Shown here: positions 57,056 through 64,000 of the stretch, piece after piece
Position numbering within the stretch: the stretch's first letter is position 1
Layout of the letters: each line of letters begins with the position of its first letter
NCBI RefSeq assembly: GCF_025628895.1
Contig: NZ_JAOTJC010000002.1
Location: 174,441 to 238,440 of the forward strand
Direction: 5' to 3'
Length of the DNA: 64,000 bases
DNA from: Alteromonas salexigens
GTDB lineage: Bacteria > Pseudomonadota > Gammaproteobacteria > Enterobacterales > Alteromonadaceae
Position numbers and translations under genes: made by a program
The notes under the pieces: generated by a model
What the model saw: the letters and a program-made list of their open reading frames with translations, nothing else
What the model was told of the DNA's origin: nothing
Databases searched by the model: none

Positions 57056-59221
57056 ATGAATTCCCAGAGCGAACACCGAAAACGACAGCGCAGCCGACGA
57101 GACAAGGCTATCAGAGTAACCGTCACGGGCTTCGGCGCGCTGGTATTAGTGACGCTGGTGGTGCTTATTTTCCATCTGATCAGTCAGGCGCTGCCGTTGG
57201 CCATGGTGCCGGCCCTGGAGCGTGAGCATGCCGTGCCCCTGCCTGATGGGGCAGAGGTAGTTGCCGTTGATGATTTGTTAGAAGGCCAGTCACTCATCCT
57301 CACAGGTAAGCCGTGCCAGCTGGCGTTTTATCAACTGAACGACGAGCAGTTGCAGCGTACCGCCCATTATACCCGACCGTGTTCCCATGAACTTAGTGTA
57401 CTGGGTTCAGCCGGTCAGAATGTGATTGCCGATATTTCATCTGGCGGCCAGGCTCGCCTTATCACTGCCCGCAGTATTCCGCAGCCAGGCGTGTCGCTGG
57501 CGCCGGTACAGGCCGTTGGCCACAACACCCAGCCCAGTGGCCGGGCGGTGGTGTCGTTTTCTCTGCCGGATGATATGTGGCAGTCTCGTACTAAGTCGAA
57601 AGCCTGGCTTACCGAAAACTGGGCGGTGATTGGCGTGGCTGACACCCAGCAAAAACTACTGCGGTGGGTCAATCGTCACGATCCTACTCAGCGCTTCGAT
57701 CAGCACTTCCCGGTAAGTGAAACCGTGGTGCCGCTAGGCGATGCCAAACAGACCCTGGTGATTAAAGATAACCTCCTGCGGTTTGATTTTCTGACCCGAC
57801 CCGGGGGGTATAACGCCCGGGTAGCCGCTCCCGTTTCCTGGTGGTTCGTGCTCCCCAAACAGCGGTCCTTGTTACTGGGCAACGACCAGGGGCAAATCAC
57901 CCGCTGGACACTCCGCAATAATGGCGGCGCATTGCAATTCGCCCCTACCTATACCATTGAACTGAATGCGGGCGAAACACCGGTGGACGTAACGGTACAT
58001 GCCAGTAGCAATGCCATGGCCATTCTCACTTCCCAGCAACGGCTGTTATTTATAAACCGGGTAACCGGAGAGGTGGTAAGTGATTACTCACTTAAGGGTG
58101 AGGTCACCACAATAAGCTGGTATGGCGACAGAATTTACGGCGCGTCAGCCAATACCTTATACATTTGGTCGGTCGCCTATCTGTCTGGGATCACTACCTG
58201 GGATGCCTTGTTCTCTCCCCAGCAATATGAAGGTTATGCTGAGCCTGATGCAGTTTGGCAAACCACCAGCGCCTCGGATTACCAGGAGGCCAAGTTCAGT
58301 CTGACACCACTGCTTATCGGCAGTGCCAAAGCCTCCCTGCTGGCGTTGACCATTGCCTTGCCCATGTCTATTGGTGCAGCGGTCTATACGGCGTACTTTG
58401 CACGCTCCCGTATGCGCCACATACTCAAGCCCACCATAGAAATGCTGGAAGCCATCCCCAGTGTGCTGATCGGGTTTATTGCCGCGATCTGGCTGGCACC
58501 GTTGGCAGAACAGTTTTTGTTTTCATTTGCGTTTTTTCTGGTGACCGTGCCGTTAGGGCTGTTGTTGATTACCCTCATCCAGCACCGGCTGGCTGATTTG
58601 TTGCCTATAACGGTGCGGCCGGGGTCAGAAATTCTGTTCGCACTGGCCGGAATTGTGGTGCTGGGCTACATCAGTGTAATGTGGGCGCCGCAGTGGGTTA
58701 ACTTACTGTTTGATACGCAGGGTGTCTCAGCGCTGGCAGAAAGTACCGGCAGCCCCATTGGCAAAACTACCGTAGTTGTTGCCATTGCATTGGGTGTCGC
58801 CATCTCGCCGAGCATTTATTCACTGGCGGAAGACGCCATCAGCGGCGTGCCTGATCATCTTAAACATGCGTCGTTCGCGCTGGGGGCTACGCGGCTGCAA
58901 ACGCTGATACATGTGGTATTGCACGTAGCGCTGCCTGGTATACTGGCAGCAGTAATGCTGGGCTTTGGTCGGGCGTTTGGTGAAACTATGATTGTACTTA
59001 TGGTCACCGGCAATACGCCCGTCTCCAGCTGGAGTTTGCTGGAAGGATTGCGGGCGCTTACTGCCAACCTGGCAATTGAATTACCTGAAGCCGATTTAAG
59101 CAGTGCCCATTATCAAATCCTGTTCTTCACGGCCTGTATCCTGTTTGCCTTTACCTTTGTGGTGAACACGCTGGCTGAATTGCTTCGCCAGCGCCTGCGA
59201 AGGAGTGCCTACCTTGGTTAG
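57056..59221 (+). CDS. pstC: Phosphate ABC transporter permease PstC, large form
   Basis: 721 residues, more than twice E. coli PstC (319). A basic N-terminus and first membrane helix (about 22-45) are followed by a periplasmic insert of about 370 residues made of WD-like strands (AILTSQQRLLFINRVTGEVV, YGASANTLYIWS), then the permease domain (about 425-720) with the coupling region EDAISGVPDHLKHASFALGA. The start at 57056 follows GGA; the longer upstream frame is not family-like. Large PstC forms are known in marine gammaproteobacteria and pseudomonads. pstS is absent here. Overlaps pstA by 8 bases. Confidence 0.88.
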   Translation: MNSQSEHRKRQRSRRDKAIRVTVTGFGALVLVTLVVLIFHLISQALPLAMVPALEREHAVPLPDGAEVVAVDDLLEGQSLILTGKPCQLAFYQLNDEQLQRTAHYTRPCSHELSVLGSAGQNVIADISSGGQARLITARSIPQPGVSLAPVQAVGHNTQPSGRAVVSFSLPDDMWQSRTKSKAWLTENWAVIGVADTQQKLLRWVNRHDPTQRFDQHFPVSETVVPLGDAKQTLVIKDNLLRFDFLTRPGGYNARVAAPVSWWFVLPKQRSLLLGNDQGQITRWTLRNNGGALQFAPTYTIELNAGETPVDVTVHASSNAMAILTSQQRLLFINRVTGEVVSDYSLKGEVTTISWYGDRIYGASANTLYIWSVAYLSGITTWDALFSPQQYEGYAEPDAVWQTTSASDYQEAKFSLTPLLIGSAKASLLALTIALPMSIGAAVYTAYFARSRMRHILKPTIEMLEAIPSVLIGFIAAIWLAPLAEQFLFSFAFFLVTVPLGLLLITLIQHRLADLLPITVRPGSEILFALAGIVVLGYISVMWAPQWVNLLFDTQGVSALAESTGSPIGKTTVVVAIALGVAISPSIYSLAEDAISGVPDHLKHASFALGATRLQTLIHVVLHVALPGILAAVMLGFGRAFGETMIVLMVTGNTPVSSWSLLEGLRALTANLAIELPEADLSSAHYQILFFTACILFAFTFVVNTLAELLRQRLRRSAYLG

Positions 59222-60779
59222 CTTACAGAACATGCTTACGCCCGCCCAGCGGCAGTCCTTCACCATCAGTATTACGGCCTTTCTGGCCAGTTTGCTGCTG
59301 CTGGCACTGGTCAGCATTCTGGTGCTCATTGTCGTCAGAGGCGGCGCATACTTCTGGCCATCGCCAATCTATGAGGCCGAGTTTTACAATCCCGCCACGG
59401 CCAGTAGCAAAACAGTGTATGCACAGATGCGAGTTCGTACCGAAGAGTCGGGCAGCCGGGTGTGGCAGGTGAGTTATTCCGATGCCAGTCACCCGTTTGG
59501 CACCAAAACGCTGGTGGAAGATCACCATCTGAACGACCGGGCCTTGGCCACTGAGGCTGCCCAGATTGACTTGCAGGACGGCACAACGGTATTTGCGCGT
59601 CCTAACCACCTGGTCACCGCAGGCGGAACCCGGCCTCCGTTGTCAGACTACGAAGAAAATAAGCAACAGGTCATGGCGCTGACCGAGCGTATTGAGGAAA
59701 TCCGTGAGACCTATTTGTCGGGGATCCATGAGCAGCTTGCCGAACTGGATATTCGCGACGTAGAGCAAGATGCTCCGGCACGGCTGCGACTGAACGCTGA
59801 ATTTGCCAAATGGCAGGGGCAGACCCGTGAACTGGAACAACAGCGCAATGCCTACCAACTGGACGTTACCTTTGCTGACGGTAGCCATCTGCAAGTGCCA
59901 CTGGCAGACATTGAGCGGGTGAACCGGGTGAACCAACAATCGTGGTGGCAAAAAATACAGATGGTGACCAGCGGTATTTGGACCTTTCTCAGCGAGTCGC
60001 CGAAACAGGCCAATACCTCAGGGGGCGTATTTCCAGCTCTGTTTGGTACCGTGCTGATGGTGTTCTTGATGACAATTATTGTTACCCCTTTCGGGGTGCT
60101 GGCTGCTGTGTACTTAAGTGAATACGCACCTGACAACGCCTTCACTGCCGCGATCAGGGTGAGTGTGAGTAATATGGCCGGGGTGCCCTCAATTGTTTAC
60201 GGTGTCTTCGGGCTGGGCTTCTTTGTATATACGCTGGGCGGCAACCTGGATGATTTGTTCTTTGCCGACCGACTACCCGCGCCCACCATGGGCACGCCCG
60301 GTTTATTCTGGGCAGCACTGACCATGGCCATTCTTACTTTGCCGGTGGTGATTGTGGCTACGGAGGAAGGACTGCGGCGGGTACCTGATGGCTTAAAAGC
60401 GGGCAGTTATGCACTGGGGGCCACCAAGGCAGAAACGGTGTTATACACCATATTGCCTATTGCTTCGCCGGGGATCATGACCGGTGTGATCCTGGCCATT
60501 GCCCGGGCGGCTGGCGAGGTGGCGCCACTGATGTTAGTGGGCGCCGTCAAATTTGCACCTAACCTGCCGTTGGATGGCGAGTTTCCGTACTTGCATCTCG
60601 ATCGCCAGTTTATGCATTTGGGCGTGTTAATATACGATGGTGCATTTCACAGCCAGACCGACGCAAAAGGGGCATCGATGATGTTTGCCGCCTGTTTATT
60701 GTTGCTCGTGGTGGTATTCGTACTGAATATTCTGGCGGTACTGCTGCGTACCCGACTCAGAAAGCGCTACCTGTTATAA
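59214..60779 (+). CDS. pstA: Phosphate ABC transporter permease PstA, large form
   Basis: 521 residues (E. coli 296). TTG at 59214 is chosen because AAGGAG lies 8 bases upstream; GTG at 59205 sits on the ribosome-binding site itself, and ATG at 59232 is a third choice. Between the first helix (about 20-42) and the permease core (about 280-515) lies a periplasmic insert with a coiled coil (about 150-210, rich in Glu, Gln and Leu). The [20 protein letters not shown] loop is the ATPase contact. Confidence 0.9.
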   Translation: MVSLQNMLTPAQRQSFTISITAFLASLLLLALVSILVLIVVRGGAYFWPSPIYEAEFYNPATASSKTVYAQMRVRTEESGSRVWQVSYSDASHPFGTKTLVEDHHLNDRALATEAAQIDLQDGTTVFARPNHLVTAGGTRPPLSDYEENKQQVMALTERIEEIRETYLSGIHEQLAELDIRDVEQDAPARLRLNAEFAKWQGQTRELEQQRNAYQLDVTFADGSHLQVPLADIERVNRVNQQSWWQKIQMVTSGIWTFLSESPKQANTSGGVFPALFGTVLMVFLMTIIVTPFGVLAAVYLSEYAPDNAFTAAIRVSVSNMAGVPSIVYGVFGLGFFVYTLGGNLDDLFFADRLPAPTMGTPGLFWAALTMAILTLPVVIVATEEGLRRVPDGLKAGSYALGATKAETVLYTILPIASPGIMTGVILAIARAAGEVAPLMLVGAVKFAPNLPLDGEFPYLHLDRQFMHLGVLIYDGAFHSQTDAKGASMMFAACLLLLVVVFVLNILAVLLRTRLRKRYLL

Positions 60780-60789
60780 AAGAGGCCGC

Positions 60790-61596
60790 ATGTTAAAGCT
60801 GTTTGAACACGAAACCCTGGATGTTAGCAATCTGTCTGACGCGGAAACTGCCCTTGAGGTGCAGGACCTGAATCTGTGGTTTGGCAATAAGCATGTATTG
60901 CAGGATATCAGCATGCGTATTCCCAAACACCGCATCACTGCGTTCATCGGCCAGAGCGGGTGCGGAAAGTCTACGCTGGTCAGTGCGTTCAACCGCCTGA
61001 ACGATTTGTACCCGGGGTGTCGGTATCAGGGCAGTATTTATCTGGATGGCCGGGACATTAATCACAAGAAAGAAAATGTCTCGCGACTGCGTACGCAAGT
61101 GGGCATGGTGTTTCAGCGACCCAATCCGTTTCCCATGAGTATTTATGACAATGTCAGCTATGGCCTGCGCCTACAAGGTGTGCGCGGTCGGCGGCAGTTG
61201 GACGACGCCGTTGAGAGCGCACTTAAAGATGCGGCGTTGTGGGACGAGGTGAAAGACCGCTTGTTTGAAAGTGCGCAAATTCTGTCAGGCGGTCAGCAAC
61301 AACGCCTGGTAATTGCCCGGGCACTGGCGCTCAAACCCGATGTATTGTTACTGGACGAGCCCACCTCAGCACTCGACCCGCTCACCACACTGTTTATTGA
61401 AGAGCTCATGGCGGGGTTAAAAAAGCGCTGCACAATTGTCATTGTCACCCACAATATGCAACAAGCGGCGCGGGTGTCAGACTACACCGCCTTTTTACAT
61501 CAGGGGCGGCTCATTGAATATACTGACAGTGACACGTTATTTACTATGCCTGAGAAAAAGCAGACTGAAGACTACATTACCGGCCGGTACGGTTAA
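60790..61596 (+). CDS. pstB: Phosphate ABC transporter ATPase PstB
   Basis: 268 residues. Walker A GQSGCGKS, signature [16 protein letters not shown], Walker [14 protein letters not shown] and the switch [14 protein letters not shown] are intact. 10 bases after pstA; energises phosphate import. Confidence 0.96.
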   Translation: MLKLFEHETLDVSNLSDAETALEVQDLNLWFGNKHVLQDISMRIPKHRITAFIGQSGCGKSTLVSAFNRLNDLYPGCRYQGSIYLDGRDINHKKENVSRLRTQVGMVFQRPNPFPMSIYDNVSYGLRLQGVRGRRQLDDAVESALKDAALWDEVKDRLFESAQILSGGQQQRLVIARALALKPDVLLLDEPTSALDPLTTLFIEELMAGLKKRCTIVIVTHNMQQAARVSDYTAFLHQGRLIEYTDSDTLFTMPEKKQTEDYITGRYG

Positions 61597-61616
61597 GGCC
61601 GGTAAGGGAGAATATG

Positions 61617-62333
61617 ATGAGACAGGTTGCCATAAACACGCATATTTCCGGCAAATTCAACATGGAGCTGGAAAACCTGCGCAACTCCGTGCTGACTATG
61701 GGCGGGGAAGTGGAACAACAGCTGGTCGACACCCTTAAGGCCATTAAGCAAAACAATGCCGGGCTGGCTGAAAAAGTGATCCTGAATGACCTCAAGGTTA
61801 ATTCCATGGAAATTCAGATCGATGAAGAGTGCTTGCGCATTATTGCCAAGCGCCACCCCACCGCCAGTGACTTGCGCTTAATCATGACCATTTCAAAAGC
61901 CATTACCGATATTGAGCGTATGGGCGATGAAATCGAGCGCATCGCCCGCCTGGTAACTAAAAATAAACTCCCCCCCTCTGATACCATCACCAGCAGTATG
62001 TTGCTGATAGGCGAACGGGTGGGGGCAATGATGCGGGGCACGTTTGATGCGTTTGCCCGCCAGGACGAAAGCGCCGCGTTGTCAGTTTATGATCAGGACA
62101 ACCGCATCGACAGCGAATATAAAAAGCTGCTCACGTTTACCACCTCAGAAATGGAAAAGACCACCGAGGATATGCAGGACTGGCTTGAGGTATTGTGGGC
62201 ACTACGCTCGCTGGAGCGTATTGGTGATCGCTGCAAAAACGTGTGCGAGTACGTGGTGTACCTCTCCAGGGGCACGGATGTGCGGCATACGCCGCTGGAG
62301 TCAATGCAGGAAAAACTCGATCTTTTATCCTAA
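61617..62333 (+). CDS. phoU: Phosphate signalling regulator PhoU
   Basis: 238 residues from the second of two consecutive ATGs (61617), 6 bases after AGGGAG; 61614 is possible. Two three-helix PhoU repeats with metal-binding ISKAITDIERMGDEIERIA and LRSLERIGDRCKNVCEYVVY. Links Pst to PhoR-PhoB signalling. Last gene of pstCAB-phoU; phoB and phoR are not in the window. Confidence 0.95.
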   Translation: MRQVAINTHISGKFNMELENLRNSVLTMGGEVEQQLVDTLKAIKQNNAGLAEKVILNDLKVNSMEIQIDEECLRIIAKRHPTASDLRLIMTISKAITDIERMGDEIERIARLVTKNKLPPSDTITSSMLLIGERVGAMMRGTFDAFARQDESAALSVYDQDNRIDSEYKKLLTFTTSEMEKTTEDMQDWLEVLWALRSLERIGDRCKNVCEYVVYLSRGTDVRHTPLESMQEKLDLLS

Positions 62334-62621
62334 ACTGGCCGCCTACCGCTTCAAAAAGGAAAAATTTGCTGCAAATACCGCCAGCATGATGAAAGATCGA
62401 TCTCAATTCGGAATTTTCGTTTAATTAGCTCTATGGCTGGAGCAACGATTACGTTATTATGCGCCGCAGCCAAGAAGAGATTAGTGCAAAAATTAAGCTA
62501 TGCCTATGCAAATAAACAATTTGTTATCACACCGCTTAGTGTGCCCTTGTTGGTGCCGTCCTACGTCGCAGTCTGCGGCTCTATCCATATTGCATCGCGT
62601 ATAAACCAGGAGCGATAATTC
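62334..62621. other. Intergenic region between phoU and the PiT gene
   Basis: 288 bases. A small plus-strand frame (62433-62618) has no ribosome-binding site or family features and is discounted. A 5-bp stem CACAC/GTGTG occurs near 62529. No terminator or good promoter seen. Confidence 0.4.
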
Positions 62622-63890
62622 GTGGAATTTTTAGAAAGCTACGGCCTGATTCTTATTTTGCTCGCCGCCGGTGTGGGCTTCATTATGGCCTGGGGTATCG
62701 GTGCGAACGATGTAGCCAACGCTATGGGTACGTCGGTTGGTTCAAAAGCCCTGACGATCAAACAGGCAATTCTGATTGCCATGATTTTCGAGTTCGCTGG
62801 TGCCTACCTGGCTGGCGGAGAAGTTACCTCCACCATACGTAAGGGGATAATCGACCCCACGTATTTTGCCGCTGTGCCTGAGTACCTGGTGCTGGGTATG
62901 ATAGCTTCCTTGCTGGCCGCGGGTATCTGGCTGGCGCTGGCGTCATGGCTGGGCTGGCCGGTATCAACCACACACTCTATTATTGGTGCCATCATTGGCT
63001 TCACGGCCACTGGCGTCAGTATGGACGCGGTCTCATGGGGCAAAGTGGGTGGCATCGTGGGTAGCTGGGTGGTCACGCCCGCGATATCCGGGATCATTGC
63101 CTATCTCATCTTTATGAGTGCACAGAAGCTCATTTTCTCTACCTCGACGCCGTTTCTGAACGCCAAACGTTACGTACCGTTTTATATGGCGCTGGCTGGC
63201 TTCGTGATGTCCCTGGTGACCATCAAGAAAGGGCTTAAGCATGTAGGTATGGAATTGAGCGCCACCAATGGTTATTTGTTGGCGATTGCGATAGCCGTAG
63301 GCCTGGGGATCCTGGGTAAATGGTTTATCGGCCGCATGAATTTTAATGCCTCGGATAATGCCGATATCCAGACCGCCAACATCGAAAAAGTCTTTGCACT
63401 GCTGATGGTCGTCACGGCGTGTTGTATGGCATTTGCCCACGGTTCGAATGACGTAGCTAATGCGATAGGTCCGTTGGCCGCAGTCGTCAGCGTAGTGAGC
63501 TCCGGCGGACAGATAAACGCCAGTGCAGATCTGGCCTGGTGGATATTGCCGTTAGGTGGTTTAGGGATTGTCGCCGGTCTGGCATTGTTCGGTCACCGGG
63601 TTATCAAAACCATCGGACAGGGGATCACTCACCTGACGCCAAGCCGCGGTTTTGCCGCCGAGCTGGCCGCAGCCTGTACCGTAGTGATTGCCTCGGGCAC
63701 CGGGTTGCCTATTTCCACCACCCAGACTCTGGTGGGTGCGGTACTCGGTGTGGGCCTTGCCCGCGGCGTATCGGCGCTGAATCTGGGAATAGTGCGCAAC
63801 ATTGTGGTGTCGTGGATCATCACACTGCCCGCGGGGGCTATCCTGTCAGTGATCTTCTTCTTCTCACTGAAAGGCATTTTTGGCGTGTAA
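62622..63890 (+). CDS. pitA: Low-affinity inorganic phosphate transporter, PiT family
   Basis: 422 residues, GTG start with AGGAG about 9 bases upstream. About ten membrane helices in two PHO4 repeats with the signatures GANDVANAMGTSVGSKALT (N-terminal) and GSNDVANAIGPLAAVVS (C-terminal). A symporter for phosphate with H+ or Na+. Its partner DUF47 gene, often next to it in related bacteria, is not upstream. Confidence 0.92.
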   Translation: MEFLESYGLILILLAAGVGFIMAWGIGANDVANAMGTSVGSKALTIKQAILIAMIFEFAGAYLAGGEVTSTIRKGIIDPTYFAAVPEYLVLGMIASLLAAGIWLALASWLGWPVSTTHSIIGAIIGFTATGVSMDAVSWGKVGGIVGSWVVTPAISGIIAYLIFMSAQKLIFSTSTPFLNAKRYVPFYMALAGFVMSLVTIKKGLKHVGMELSATNGYLLAIAIAVGLGILGKWFIGRMNFNASDNADIQTANIEKVFALLMVVTACCMAFAHGSNDVANAIGPLAAVVSVVSSGGQINASADLAWWILPLGGLGIVAGLALFGHRVIKTIGQGITHLTPSRGFAAELAAACTVVIASGTGLPISTTQTLVGAVLGVGLARGVSALNLGIVRNIVVSWIITLPAGAILSVIFFFSLKGIFGV

Positions 63891-63927
63891 GCAAATACGG
63901 CAAACAAAAAAACCGGGTGAAAACCCC

Positions 63928-63966
63928 AATGCCAGTCAGTTAAGCTGACTGGCATTTTTCTTTTTA
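63928..63966 (+). terminator. Intrinsic terminator of the PiT gene
   Basis: AATGCCAGTCAG, loop TTAAG, CTGACTGGCATT (12 perfect pairs) and a T-rich tract. Confidence 0.92.
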
Positions 63967-64000
63967 GGGTATTTACGAGGCAGTCCCTTCACTACCCGTG

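Noticed and set aside
62433..62618. 61-codon frame between phoU and the PiT gene
   Set aside because: No ribosome-binding site and no recognisable protein features; likely chance.

Overview
This 64 kb window is a chromosomal core-gene segment of a gammaproteobacterium, most likely a marine member of the Alteromonadales (Alteromonadaceae-like). I infer this from gene order and protein flavour: relA-mazG, rplM-rpsI followed by petABC and sspAB, the rpoN/lpt/kds block divergent from mla-murA, degS/degQ, zapG/zapE, an epd-pgk-aldolase operon, and very large PstC/PstA permeases. I see no insertion sequences, prophage, CRISPR array, tRNA or rRNA. One structured RNA gene, rnpB, is present.

Layout. 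1-3861: 3' part of rlmD, then relA and overlapping mazG. 4060-5077: rplM-rpsI with a structured leader and a strong terminator. 5246-8117: petABC (cytochrome bc1). 8182-9295: sspAB. 9401-18756 (minus strand): mgtE, then the nitrogen-PTS/sigma-54/LPS-transport block ptsO-rapZ-ptsN-hpf-rpoN-lptB-lptA-lptC-kdsC-kdsD-yrbG, with many overlapping or touching genes. 19185-24065: mlaFEDCB-ibaG-murA. 24082-27777 (minus): a small unknown protein, degS, degQ, zapG. 28097-30071: zapE and a YeeN-type YebC protein. 30135-34756: a WD40-like lipoprotein and a large beta-propeller diguanylate cyclase. 34772-35885: a DUF4168 protein and rnpB. 36086-39526: a DUF945 protein, then an O-antigen-ligase-like/VpsP-like pair. 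39685-43763 (minus): a periplasmic binding protein translationally coupled to a hybrid histidine kinase. 44001-45518: a DEDDh exonuclease, an internally deleted racemase and a small envelope protein. 45790-52561: metK with a MetJ operator, then tktA-epd-pgk-fba (class I aldolase). 52609-63966: phosphate/polyphosphate cluster ppx, ppk, gcvR-like, pstC-pstA-pstB-phoU and a PiT transporter.

The most notable locus is 39685-43763. The histidine kinase carries, besides a periplasmic sensor region and a PAS-like region, a domain with the full flavin-binding LOV signature: GRNCRMLQG, with the downstream Arg, two Asn and Gln at phototropin spacing. Its gene overlaps by one base with a type I periplasmic solute-binding protein gene that has no transporter partners. 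The pair looks like a sensor combining an extracellular ligand with blue light. Other points of interest are candidate sigma-E promoters in front of degQ and mlaF (degS, the protease that activates sigma-E, lies between them), a candidate Pho box in front of ppk, a racemase gene with a clean in-frame deletion of roughly 80 codons, a PstC with a large periplasmic propeller-like insert and no pstS nearby, and several unexplained palindromes.
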